The position numbers were made by a program, and so were the translations under genes. From Pseudomonas sp. CHM02 (GTDB taxonomy: Bacteria; Pseudomonadota; Gammaproteobacteria; Pseudomonadales; Pseudomonadaceae): a stretch of DNA of 64,000 bases. Shown here piece after piece: positions 1-8,193 of this stretch. The notes under the pieces are model-generated. The model made no database searches. It had not been told where the DNA came from and saw only the letters and a list, made by a program, of their open reading frames with translations. Location of the stretch: NCBI RefSeq assembly GCF_000612585.1, contig NZ_JFCA01000030.1, positions 1 through 64,000 on the forward strand, given 5' to 3'. Numbering within the stretch: the first letter of the stretch is position 1; every line of letters begins with the position of its first letter.

Positions 1-104
1 AGCACCGCGTTGCCCTTGATATCGGCAACCTTTCAGTTCCCGTCTATCCTCAACCACTGGCACTGCGACACCAAACCACACCGCCCCTTTTTACTTATCC
101 CCCC

Positions 105-131
105 CGATCAGGCTAAATACCCGCCTGATCG
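105..131. promoter_or_regulatory. Perfect 9-bp inverted repeat upstream of the copper cluster
   Basis: CGATCAGGC at 105-113 is answered by GCCTGATCG at 123-131 across a 9-nt loop, ending 23 nt before the first start codon. It could be an operator for the copper cluster or the terminator hairpin of a gene left of the window, although no T-run follows. The remaining bases of 1-154 show nothing recognisable. Confidence 0.4.
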
Positions 132-154
132 TTTAACCCTACGGATTGTCCGCC

Positions 155-550
155 ATGGCCCGTCAACGCTTTGCAATTGCCTGGATCGCCTGCCTTGCAG
201 TGCTGTTCAACGCCTTTGCCATGCCGATGGCCAGCGCGATGCAGCAGTCCAGCGACCCGGTCCGGCAGTTGCTGTGGGGCAGCTTCTGTTCGTCCAATGG
301 CGCCAGCCTCAAGACCATCGCCCTGGGCAAGCTGGAGATTCCGGCGCCGCAGCAGGACGATCATTCCACCATGCAGCATTGCTGGTGTTGCTCGGGCTCG
401 GCGCCGTTGGTGGCGTTGCCGGGGCATGTGCCGCAGTTGTATCTCACCCAATTCAATACTTCACAGAGTTTGCCGCCGCCCCAGCTGCAAAGCCCTACCC
501 CGCGCCAGCAATGGCCGAGCCTCAACCCCCGCGCCTCTCCAACGGTCTGA
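155..550 (+). CDS. DUF2946 family protein (copper-cluster associated)
   Basis: A small exported protein of 131 residues with an N-terminal hydrophobic signal (about residues 1-28, ending in MASA). A Cys-containing middle follows (WGSFCSSNG, then HCWCCSGSAP), as is usual for DUF2946 proteins found beside copper genes. The ATG at 155 is preferred over an in-frame TTG at 146 because it directly precedes the basic n-region MARQR. The precise function is unknown; the Cys/His content and the neighbouring PCu(A)C chaperone and OprC-like receptor suggest periplasmic copper handling. It is co-directional with and 47 nt ahead of the PCu(A)C gene. The family call comes from length, the Cys pattern and context. 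Confidence 0.75.
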   Translation: MARQRFAIAWIACLAVLFNAFAMPMASAMQQSSDPVRQLLWGSFCSSNGASLKTIALGKLEIPAPQQDDHSTMQHCWCCSGSAPLVALPGHVPQLYLTQFNTSQSLPPPQLQSPTPRQQWPSLNPRASPTV

Positions 551-597
551 TCTTCTTCGCAAGTGAACTGCGTTTAGAACCGTTCTGGAGAACTGCC

Positions 598-1080
598 ATG
601 CTCAAATCTTCCCTGCTTCTGGCTGCGTTGCTGCTGCCGGTGTTCAGTGCTGCCAATGCCGATGACTACAAGGCTGGCGACCTGCTGGTCAGCGACCCCT
701 GGTCCCAGGAATTGCCACCGAATGCGCCGACTGTCGCTGCCTATTTCGTGATTCATAACAGCGGCGAAACGGCGGACCGCCTGCTCAGCGTCGACACGCC
801 GGTGGCGGACAAGGCAGAGCTGCATGAGCATGTGATGCAGGGCGACCTGATGAAGATGCAGCAGGTGCCCAGCGTCGCCGTACCGGCCAAGGGCGAGCTG
901 ACCTTCGCGCCCATGGCGTATCACGTGATGCTGCTGGGCCTCAAGGACCGCAGCCTGCTGGCCGACGGCAAGCAATTCCCGCTGACCCTCACCTTCGAAA
1001 AAGCCGGCAGGGTCGAGGTGGAAGTGTCGGTGCAGAAAGTGCCGCCGATGGCCGCACACGAACATAAGCACGCGCAATAG
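598..1080 (+). CDS. Periplasmic copper chaperone PCu(A)C
   Basis: A 160-residue secreted protein with signal peptide MLKSSLLLAALLLPVFSAANA, followed by the PCu(A)C fold. Family members bind Cu(I) with a His/Met set and deliver it to cytochrome oxidase CuA/CuB or other periplasmic targets. The visible ligand region is ELHEHVMQGDLMKM, followed by YHVM, the HxM half of the motif. The C-terminus adds a His-rich tail (AAHEHKHAQ) that may also bind copper. The ATG at 598 is chosen because it follows CTGGAG and starts a textbook signal peptide; the open frame extends further upstream only because the region is GC-rich. It sits between two DUF2946 genes and probably shares their operon. Confidence 0.88.
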   Translation: MLKSSLLLAALLLPVFSAANADDYKAGDLLVSDPWSQELPPNAPTVAAYFVIHNSGETADRLLSVDTPVADKAELHEHVMQGDLMKMQQVPSVAVPAKGELTFAPMAYHVMLLGLKDRSLLADGKQFPLTLTFEKAGRVEVEVSVQKVPPMAAHEHKHAQ

Positions 1081-1091
1081 GCTGACACTCG

Positions 1092-1493
1092 ATGGGCGCC
1101 CCTCGCGCCAGGTTGTCTCCACACGCCCGCCTGAGAAGCGGCAGTTGGATCAGCCTGTTCGCCATGCTGATGATCTTTATCGGTCCGCTGATTTCCCAAG
1201 CGATGCCGATGGATCATCACGCCGGTATGTCGATGAACATGTCCATGGACATGCCGATGGACCACGGCGAATCCCATCACAAGCAAGCCCCTGACGAACA
1301 CCACGCCCTCTGGTCCAAGTGCGGCTATTGCGACCTGCTCTATAGCTGCCCCGCCCTGCCCGGCGGCATTTCAACCTTTGCCCTGAGCAGCCCGCCACCG
1401 GCTAACGCCCTCACCCCCGCCACCCGCCTGGGCCATGCCCGGCGGAGCATCTTCCCCGGCGCCCGCAGCCGCGCCCCGCCCGTCGCCTCGTAA
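1092..1493 (+). CDS. Second DUF2946 family protein, Met/His-rich
   Basis: A 133-residue protein with a single N-terminal hydrophobic segment (about residues 19-36). It is followed by a strongly Met/His-rich stretch (MPMDHHAGMSMNMSMDMPMD, then HGESHHK) and a CGYCDLLYSC motif, plausible copper ligands in the periplasm. It starts 11 nt after the PCu(A)C stop and lies 93 nt ahead of the copper receptor, so co-transcription is likely. The first DUF2946 protein in this cluster shares the Cys-centred core but lacks the Met/His run. Function is inferred only from composition and neighbourhood; a simple copper-buffering peptide is the main alternative to a specific transport role. Confidence 0.72.
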   Translation: MGAPRARLSPHARLRSGSWISLFAMLMIFIGPLISQAMPMDHHAGMSMNMSMDMPMDHGESHHKQAPDEHHALWSKCGYCDLLYSCPALPGGISTFALSSPPPANALTPATRLGHARRSIFPGARSRAPPVAS

Positions 1494-1586
1494 GCACGTC
1501 ACACCGTTACTTCACCCCGGCCGACTTTAGACAGACAGCCGCAGGCTGCTGGCCGTGTTGTTTACGAATGATTGATGGAATTTGTC

Positions 1587-3647
1587 ATGTCCAGGTTTTC
1601 TGCTGACACCCGTTTGGGATATACCCCCGTGCTCGCTGCCTTATGCAGCGCATTGCTGGCTCCCCACGCTCACGCTGACGAGCATGAACTGAGCCCGACC
1701 GTGATCACCGCGATTGCCCCCAGCTCGCCGCTGACCGTTATCACCAACCCGAAAGACCCACGCCAGCCGGTGCCCGCTAGCGATGGCGGCGATTACCTCA
1801 AGACCATCCCCGGCTTCGCCCTGGTGCGCAACGGCGGCACCAATGGCGACCCGGTGCTGCGTGGCATGTTCGGCTCACGCCTGAATATCCTCACCAACGG
1901 CAGCATGATGCTCGGCGCTTGCCCCGGCCGCATGGATGCGCCCACCTCGTATATCTCGCCGGAAACCTACGACAAACTCACCGTGATCAAAGGCCCGCAA
2001 ACCGTGCTGTGGGGCCCCGGCGCTTCGGCCGGCACCATCCTGTTCGACCGCGAGCCGGAGCAGTTCGGCGAGCTGGGCACGCGGGTCAACGCCAGCGTGC
2101 TGGCCGGTTCCAACGGGCGCTTCGATAAGGTCATCGATGCTGCTGCCGGCGGGCCACTGGGTTATGTGCGGGTAATCGGCAACCAGGCCCATGCCGACGA
2201 CTACAAGGACGGCAATAACAAAACCGTCGCCTCGCGCTACGACAAGTGGAATGGTGATGTGGCGGTCGGGTTCACCCCCGACGCCGACACCCTGCTGGAA
2301 CTCACCGCCGGCCGTGGCGATGGCGAAGCGCGTTACGCCGGACGCGGCATGGATGGCTCACAGTTCCTGCGCGAAAGCCTCGGCCTGCGCTTTGAAAAAT
2401 CCAACCTCGGCGAGGTGCTGGATAAGGTCGAGGCCCAGGTCTATTACAACTACGCCGACCATGTGATGGACAACTACAGCCTGCGCACGCCGTCGGGCAC
2501 CGGGATGATGGCCGGGCCGATGGCCTCCAACGTCGACCGTCGCACCCTCGGCGCGCGGATCAAGGCCACTTGGCGATGGGCCGATGTGCAACTGATCGGC
2601 GGCCTGGATGCGCAGACCAACGAACATCGCCAGCGCAGTAGCATGGGCATCGACACTTACAAGGATCTGCCGCGCAACAAGGACGCCAACTTCCACAACT
2701 ATGGCGTGTTTGGCGAACTCACCTGGTACGCCGCCGACCGCGACCGCCTGATCACCGGCGCACGCCTGGACCGCGCTTCGGCCAAGGACTTCCGGCAAAC
2801 CACGGGCTCAGGCATGAGCAGCCGTACCAACCCGACCGCCGACGACACCCGCGCCGACACCTTGCCGTCGGGTTTCATGCGTTATGAACACGACCTGGCC
2901 GACAGCCCCACCACCCTCTACGCAGGCCTGGGCCACTCCGAGCGCTTCCCGGATTACTGGGAGCTGTTTTCACCCAACACCGGCGCGGTCGGTTCGGTGA
3001 ATGCCTTCGACGGCGTGAAGCCGGAGAAAACCACCCAACTCGACTTCGGCGCGCAGTACAAGGCCGAGGACCTTGAAGCCTGGGCCTCGGGCTACATCGG
3101 CCGAGTGCAGGACTTCATCCTGTTCGACTACAAGCCCGGCATGATGGGCACCACTTCCCAGGCGCGTAACGTGGATGCGCGCATCATGGGCGGTGAATTG
3201 GGCGCAGCGTACAAGCTGACGCGCAACTGGAAAGCCGACGCCACCCTCGCCTATGCCTGGGGCAAGAACAGCAGCGACGGCAAGGCACTGCCGCAGATGC
3301 CGCCGCTGGATGCACGTTTCGGCCTCACCTACAGCGAAGACGACTGGAGTGCCGGGGCCTTGTGGCGTGTGGTCGCGGCGCAGAACCGCGTCGACCCGAA
3401 CAAGGGCAACGTGGTCGGCAAGGACTTCGACAAGAGCGGCGGTTTTGGCGTGTTCTCGCTGAATGCGGCGTATCGCATCAATAAACACTTCAAGGTCAGC
3501 ACCGGCGTCGACAACCTGTTCGGCAAGGCCTATGCCGAGCACCTGAACCTGGCCGGCAACGCCGGGTTCGGCTACCCGGCCAGCGACCCGCAGGCCATCA
3601 AGGAGCCGGGCCGGACCCTTTGGACCAAGGTGGACATGAGCTTCTGA
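1587..3647 (+). CDS. oprC: OprC-like TonB-dependent outer-membrane copper receptor
   Basis: An outer-membrane receptor of 686 residues: signal peptide ending AHAHA, plug domain, then a 22-strand barrel ending in a C-terminal Phe (VDMSF). It carries the two copper elements known from P. aeruginosa OprC. These are a CxxxM motif (Cys112 and Met116 in GACPGRMD) and an HxM motif (His292 and Met294 in ADHVMDN). That makes copper rather than a siderophore the likely substrate. The ATG at 1587 is chosen because it starts the signal peptide MSRFSADTR; in-frame starts at 1572 and 1575 add only a few residues. It follows the PCu(A)C/DUF2946 genes and precedes a PepSY membrane protein. Confidence 0.88.
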   Translation: MSRFSADTRLGYTPVLAALCSALLAPHAHADEHELSPTVITAIAPSSPLTVITNPKDPRQPVPASDGGDYLKTIPGFALVRNGGTNGDPVLRGMFGSRLNILTNGSMMLGACPGRMDAPTSYISPETYDKLTVIKGPQTVLWGPGASAGTILFDREPEQFGELGTRVNASVLAGSNGRFDKVIDAAAGGPLGYVRVIGNQAHADDYKDGNNKTVASRYDKWNGDVAVGFTPDADTLLELTAGRGDGEARYAGRGMDGSQFLRESLGLRFEKSNLGEVLDKVEAQVYYNYADHVMDNYSLRTPSGTGMMAGPMASNVDRRTLGARIKATWRWADVQLIGGLDAQTNEHRQRSSMGIDTYKDLPRNKDANFHNYGVFGELTWYAADRDRLITGARLDRASAKDFRQTTGSGMSSRTNPTADDTRADTLPSGFMRYEHDLADSPTTLYAGLGHSERFPDYWELFSPNTGAVGSVNAFDGVKPEKTTQLDFGAQYKAEDLEAWASGYIGRVQDFILFDYKPGMMGTTSQARNVDARIMGGELGAAYKLTRNWKADATLAYAWGKNSSDGKALPQMPPLDARFGLTYSEDDWSAGALWRVVAAQNRVDPNKGNVVGKDFDKSGGFGVFSLNAAYRINKHFKVSTGVDNLFGKAYAEHLNLAGNAGFGYPASDPQAIKEPGRTLWTKVDMSF

Positions 3648-3655
3648 CGCCCCCC

Positions 3656-3723
3656 CTGCAGGAGCCGGCTTGCCGGCGACGGCGTCAGTTAGATCGCCAT
3701 CGCCGGCAAGCCGGCTCCTGCAG
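3656..3723. repeat. REP pair (GGAGCCGGCTTGCCGGCGA class)
   Basis: Two inverted REP units, CTGCAGGAGCCGGCTTGCCG and its complement, flank about 20 nt. The element lies between the copper receptor and the PepSY gene and can fold into one long hairpin. Confidence 0.85.
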
Positions 3724-3761
3724 GTCTGACCGGATAAATAACAAGCCTTGCGGAGCACCTG

Positions 3762-5144
3762 ATGACCACTCAAAAAATATCCTTCTACAACCTGGCCTGG
3801 CGCTGGCACTTCTACGCCGGACTCTTCGTCGCCCCTTTCATGGTGCTGCTGGCCCTGACCGGCATCATCTACCTGCTCAAACCCCAGCTCGACCCGCTGA
3901 TGTACGGCGACCTGCTCAAGGTCCAAACCGCCGAGCACGCCCTGAGCGCCGACGAGCAATTGCAACGGGCCCAGGCGGCCTATCCCAAGGCCGTGATCAG
4001 CAAGTACCTGCCACCGGCCGACGCCACCAGCAGCGCACAGTTCGTGGTGCACAACGGCGGGCGCGAAGTCACGGTCTTCGTCGACCCGTATCGCGGCACG
4101 GTCCTGGGCGAGCAGGATTCGAAATACAACCTGCAGGCCATCGCCCGAGCACTGCATGGGGAATTGATGATCGGCACCGTCGGCGATCGCCTGGTGGAAC
4201 TCGCCGCCGGTTGGGGCGTGATGCTGGTGGTGTCGGGCCTGTACCTGTGGTGGCCGCGCGGCAAGTCTTCGGCCGGCGTGTTGTGGCCGCGTTTCTCTGC
4301 CCGTGGTCGCGTACTCTGGCGTGATCTGCACGCGGTCGTCGGCTTCTGGGGCGCCGCATTTTTACTGGTGATGCTGCTCAGCGGCATGACCTGGACCGGC
4401 TTCTGGGGCAAGCAATACGCCGAGCTGTGGAATCGCTTTCCGGCGGCGATGTGGAACAACGTGCCGCAGTCCGACCAACAAGCGCGCATCCTCAACACTG
4501 CCAGCCAGCAAACCGTACCCTGGGCCATGGAAAACACGCCGATGCCGATGTCCGGCGACCACGCCGAGCACATGCAGCACGGCGCCATGAGCCACGGTCC
4601 GGCGGCGCCTCTCCTGCGCCTGCAACAGGTGGTCGACCTGGCCACCGCACGCAAGGTCGAGCCCGGCTACAGCATCACCTTCCCCACCACTGCCGAAGGC
4701 GTATTCACCGTCGCAGTATTCGCCAACGACCCACGCAATGACGCCACCCTGCATGTGGACCAATACACCGGCAAGGTCCTCGCCGATGTGCGCTGGGAAC
4801 ATTACAACCTGGTGGCACGCGCCACCGAAACCGGTGTGATGCTGCACGAAGGCAAGATGTTCGGCTGGGTCAATCAACTGCTCGTGCTGCTGATCTGCCT
4901 GATGATCCTGCTCAGCGCCGTCAGCGGCCTGGTGATCTGGTGGAAACGCAGGCCACAAGGCGGGTTGGGTGTTCCGCCGTTGCGCCATGACTTGCCGAAG
5001 TGGAAAACCGCGATGCTGATCATGCTCGGGCTGGCAGTCATTTTTCCTCTTGTTGGCGCTTCTTTGATCCTCGTTTGGGCGTTGGACCGCCTGGTGCTGT
5101 CGCGATTCTTTGCGCAACGTGAATCTGCCTCAGGTTCGACATGA
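3762..5144 (+). CDS. PepSY-associated inner-membrane protein
   Basis: A 460-residue membrane protein of the PepSY-TM family, often annotated as iron-regulated membrane protein or PiuB. Hydrophobic helices lie near residues 15-40, 145-165, 195-215, 365-395 and 415-445, with PepSY-type periplasmic regions between them. The large periplasmic loop has a Met/His-rich patch (PMPMSGDHAEHMQHGAMSHG) that fits metal binding in this copper cluster. Related proteins sit beside TonB-dependent receptors and are thought to reduce or pass on metals at the inner membrane. It starts after CGGAG 114 nt downstream of the receptor, with only a REP pair between, so read-through transcription is likely. Confidence 0.8.
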   Translation: MTTQKISFYNLAWRWHFYAGLFVAPFMVLLALTGIIYLLKPQLDPLMYGDLLKVQTAEHALSADEQLQRAQAAYPKAVISKYLPPADATSSAQFVVHNGGREVTVFVDPYRGTVLGEQDSKYNLQAIARALHGELMIGTVGDRLVELAAGWGVMLVVSGLYLWWPRGKSSAGVLWPRFSARGRVLWRDLHAVVGFWGAAFLLVMLLSGMTWTGFWGKQYAELWNRFPAAMWNNVPQSDQQARILNTASQQTVPWAMENTPMPMSGDHAEHMQHGAMSHGPAAPLLRLQQVVDLATARKVEPGYSITFPTTAEGVFTVAVFANDPRNDATLHVDQYTGKVLADVRWEHYNLVARATETGVMLHEGKMFGWVNQLLVLLICLMILLSAVSGLVIWWKRRPQGGLGVPPLRHDLPKWKTAMLIMLGLAVIFPLVGASLILVWALDRLVLSRFFAQRESASGST

Positions 5145-5159
5145 AGTAGGCGAGATGCC

Positions 5160-5205
5160 CTACATAGAGGCGTTATGTAGTCTTAGGCGGGCTTTCGCCC
5201 AAGAC
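5160..5205. other. Two adjacent hairpins between the PepSY and zinc-type operons
   Basis: CTACATA (5160-5166) pairs with TATGTAG (5174-5180). It is followed by an imperfect hairpin GTCTT..GGGC-TTTC-GCCCAAGAC at 5180-5205. Neither is followed by a T-run, so they may be a weak terminator of the copper cluster or part of the next promoter. Confidence 0.35.
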
Positions 5206-5210
5206 GTAGG

Positions 5211-5231
5211 AAGTGTTAACTTATAACACTT
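5211..5231 (+). promoter_or_regulatory. Zur-like palindromic operator
   Basis: AAGTGTTA (5211-5218) and TAACACTT (5224-5231) form a perfect 8-bp inverted repeat around a 5-nt centre. The right half reads TATAACA from 5222, as in the gammaproteobacterial Zur consensus built on TGTTATA-N-TATAACA. The box lies 66 nt before the receptor start, a normal operator position. It suggests repression by zinc-loaded Zur. Confidence 0.6.
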
Positions 5232-5296
5232 TCTGCATACCTCAGCTCGCCGTACCCAACGGCGAGCACTGCCTCGAAGAAGCGATTTTCCGTCCG

Positions 5297-7405
5297 ATGA
5301 ACAAGTACCTTGCATCCGGCCTGTGCCTGCTTGCCCTGCATAACAGTGCCCAGGCCCTGACCCTGCCCGCCAGCCCCGTCACCGCGCCCGCCGTGGATGA
5401 CGAACGCGTCGACCTGAACACTCCGACCACCGCCGGTTCGCGCCTGAACCTCACGGCCTTGCAAACCCCCGGCAGTGTCGAAAGCCAGACCGGCGCGCAG
5501 ATCCGCGAGCGTGGCGATGCCAGCGTGCAGGATGCGATTTCCCGCGCCACCGGCATCAGCCGCACCGGCTCGCCGGGCGACGGTGGTACTTCGCTGTCAG
5601 CCCGTGGCTTTACCGGCCAGGGCTCGGTGATGCAGCTGTACGACGGCAACCGCATGTACATGGGCATGGGCACTTCGACCTTCCCCGTCGACACTTGGTC
5701 GGTGGAGCGCGTAGACGTTTTGCGCGGCCCGGCCTCGGTGCTGTACGGCGAAGGCGCCACGGGTGCGGTGATCAACACCGTGCCGAAAAAGCCCTTCACC
5801 GGCGAGATCGAAAACCATATTCGCCTGGGCTACGGCTCCTATGACCGCCAGCAGGAAGCCCTGGACAGCGGCGGTTCGCTGACCGACACCCTGAGCTATC
5901 GCCTGAACCTCAACCGCTTGCGCAGCAACGGTTTCATCGACCGTGGCGACTCCAGCAGCGACTTCGTCAGCGGCGCCCTGCGCTGGCAGGCGGCGGACAA
6001 CCTGAGCTTCACCCTGGCCAGCGACTACGGCGACCAGCGCCCGCAAAACTACTTCGGCACGCCTCTGATCAACGGCCAATTGCACAAAGGCCTGCGCGAC
6101 AAGAACTACAACGTCAGCAACGACACCCAGCACTACAACGACCAATGGACGCGCCTGACCAGCGAATGGCAGATCAACGACAACGTCAGCGCCACCAACG
6201 AGTTGTTCTACCTGAAGAACCAGCGCCGCTGGCAGAACGCCGAGAACTACAACTTCACCAACGGCCAACTGACCCGCAGCGGCAACTTCGGCATCAAGCA
6301 CAACCAGGAACAAGTCGGCGATCGCCAGGCCTTTACCTTCAAGCACACCCTGTTCGGCCTCGACAGCCAGACCGTGGCCGGCGTGGAATACAACCGCATC
6401 CGCTTCCGCCTGGCCAGCAACTCGCCGTTTGACGACGTGCTCCCCGGTGGCCAGCCCATCGACGTGAACCACCCGGCGCCCGGCCAGTTCGAAAGCCAGG
6501 ACCCGTTCAAACCGTTGTTTGCCACCACCACCAAGACTGTTGCCGGCTTCGCCGAAAACCGCCTGCAACTCACCGACCAACTGTCACTGATCACCGGCAT
6601 CCGCCGCGACTACGCCCACGTCGACCGCGATGACCTGCGCACCGGCAGCCAGTCCGACAAGACCCTCACCGGCAATAACTGGAAGGCCGGCCTGGTCTAT
6701 GCGATCACGCCGGACATCTCGGTCTACGGCCAATACGCGACCAGCACCGATGGCGTCGGCGGCCTGATTTCCCTGAGCCCGAGCCAGCAACAGTTTGACC
6801 TGTCCACCGCCAAGCAAACCGAGATCGGCATCAAGCAGGCCTTCTGGGACCAGCGTGGCGAATGGACGCTGGCGGCGTATCACATCGTCAAGAAAAAACT
6901 GCTCACTGACGTACCGGGCGACCCGGACCTCAAGCAGCAAGTCGGCCAACAATCGTCACGCGGCCTGGAGGCCAGCCTCGACCTGCAACTGCCACACGCC
7001 TGGCAGTTGCAGGCCAACGCGGCCATCGTCCACGCGCAGTACGACGACTTCACGCAGGACGTCGGTGGCGTGCCAGTGTCCCGCGATGGCAACCGCCCCG
7101 TAGACGTACCACGCCGCACCGCCAACCTGTGGCTGAGCAAGACCGTGACCGACGACATACGCGCCGGTGCCGGCGTGCGTTATGTCGACGCACGTTACGC
7201 CGACATGGCCAACCAGAACGAGCTGCCAAGCTACACCGTGGTCGATGCCACCGTGTCGTGGAAAGCCCTGCGCAACACCACCCTGGGCCTGCAGCTGAAC
7301 AACCTGTTCGACCGCACCTACGCCGTCAGCCAGTACAACGACGGCCAACAGTGGATCCTGGGTGAACCGCGCTCATTCTTCGTCACGGCGGACTACACCT
7401 TCTGA
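5297..7405 (+). CDS. TonB-dependent receptor of a zinc-type uptake operon (PA2911-like)
   Basis: A 702-residue outer-membrane receptor: signal peptide MNKYLASGLCLLALHNSAQA, plug with the conserved VERVDVLRGPASVLYGEG box, then a barrel ending in VTADYTF. It resembles siderophore receptors, but three transporter genes follow without a gap and a Zur-like palindrome precedes it. That is the order of P. aeruginosa PA2911-PA2914, a zinc-responsive locus. The likely cargo is therefore zinc, perhaps bound to a chelator, rather than iron; this is inference. The ATG at 5297 is chosen because it opens the signal peptide; the frame extends upstream to 5213. The stop overlaps the ATPase start by one base (TGATG). 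Confidence 0.85.
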   Translation: MNKYLASGLCLLALHNSAQALTLPASPVTAPAVDDERVDLNTPTTAGSRLNLTALQTPGSVESQTGAQIRERGDASVQDAISRATGISRTGSPGDGGTSLSARGFTGQGSVMQLYDGNRMYMGMGTSTFPVDTWSVERVDVLRGPASVLYGEGATGAVINTVPKKPFTGEIENHIRLGYGSYDRQQEALDSGGSLTDTLSYRLNLNRLRSNGFIDRGDSSSDFVSGALRWQAADNLSFTLASDYGDQRPQNYFGTPLINGQLHKGLRDKNYNVSNDTQHYNDQWTRLTSEWQINDNVSATNELFYLKNQRRWQNAENYNFTNGQLTRSGNFGIKHNQEQVGDRQAFTFKHTLFGLDSQTVAGVEYNRIRFRLASNSPFDDVLPGGQPIDVNHPAPGQFESQDPFKPLFATTTKTVAGFAENRLQLTDQLSLITGIRRDYAHVDRDDLRTGSQSDKTLTGNNWKAGLVYAITPDISVYGQYATSTDGVGGLISLSPSQQQFDLSTAKQTEIGIKQAFWDQRGEWTLAAYHIVKKKLLTDVPGDPDLKQQVGQQSSRGLEASLDLQLPHAWQLQANAAIVHAQYDDFTQDVGGVPVSRDGNRPVDVPRRTANLWLSKTVTDDIRAGAGVRYVDARYADMANQNELPSYTVVDATVSWKALRNTTLGLQLNNLFDRTYAVSQYNDGQQWILGEPRSFFVTADYTF

Positions 7406-8193
7406 TGACTTCACTCACCCTCACCGACCTGGGCTGGGCCCCCATGGGTCACGGGCACTGCCATCACCAGTTCCAACTGCGTGACGCCAGCCTGCAGGTC
7501 GGTGCGGGGGAATTTGTCGGGCTGATCGGCCCCAATGGCAGCGGCAAGACCAGCCTGTTGCGCTGTGCCTATCGGTTCAGCAAACCGGAGCAGGGAACCG
7601 TGCAACTGGCGCATCAGAACGTGTGGAAACAAAGCGCCAAGTGGTGCGCGCAACGCATCGCCGTAGTGCTGCAGGAGTTTCCTGATGCCTTTGGCCTGCG
7701 CGTGGATGAAGTGGTCGCCATGGGTCGCACGCCCCACAAGCGCTTGTTCGATGGCGACACACTGCAGGACCGCCAGCTTGTTCAAGGTGCGCTGGAATCG
7801 GTCGGCATGCAGGGCTTCGAAGACCATGCCTTCGCGACCCTGTCCGGCGGTGAAAAACAGCGTGTGATTCTCGCCCGCGCCCTGGCCCAGCAACCCCAAC
7901 TGCTGATCCTCGACGAGCCGACCAACCACCTTGACCCGCGCTATCAGCTGGAGCTGTTGCGACTGGTCAAGCGCTTGAACATCGGCACCCTGGCCAGCAT
8001 CCATGACCTGAACCTGGCCGCCGCTTTTTGTGATCGTCTCTACGTGATCGACCACGGCCGCGTGGTTGCCAGCGGCACGCCCCATGAAGTGCTGACCGCC
8101 GACCTGCTGCGTGACGTATTTGGCGTTGAGGCGTTGATCGACACCCATCCCTTGTCCGGCTACCCCCGAATCACCTGGATAACCCAACCATGA
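7405..8193 (+). CDS. ABC transporter ATP-binding protein, FecE/BtuD type
   Basis: A cytoplasmic ATPase of 262 residues with Walker A GPNGSGKTS, signature LSGGEKQRVILARAL, Walker B LLILDEPTNHLD and an H-loop in SIHDLNLAAAFCD. These place it with the ATPases that pair with FecCD-type permeases for siderophores, cobalamin, haem or chelated metals. It energises the permease encoded two genes downstream. The ATG at 7405 overlaps the receptor stop and the stop overlaps the binding-protein start (ATGA), so translation of all four genes is probably coupled. The upstream Zur-like box suggests a zinc-chelate substrate. Confidence 0.88.
   Translation: MTSLTLTDLGWAPMGHGHCHHQFQLRDASLQVGAGEFVGLIGPNGSGKTSLLRCAYRFSKPEQGTVQLAHQNVWKQSAKWCAQRIAVVLQEFPDAFGLRVDEVVAMGRTPHKRLFDGDTLQDRQLVQGALESVGMQGFEDHAFATLSGGEKQRVILARALAQQPQLLILDEPTNHLDPRYQLELLRLVKRLNIGTLASIHDLNLAAAFCDRLYVIDHGRVVASGTPHEVLTADLLRDVFGVEALIDTHPLSGYPRITWITQP

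Noticed and set aside
10..597. Long open frame reaching from 10 into the PCu(A)C gene
   Set aside because: The first part overlaps the DUF2946 gene in another frame and lacks family features; the real protein starts at 598 with a signal peptide.
5297..7405. Naming the receptor as a ferric-siderophore receptor
   Set aside because: Its family allows that, but the Zur-like box and PA2911-PA2914-type gene order argue for zinc, so no iron substrate was assigned.
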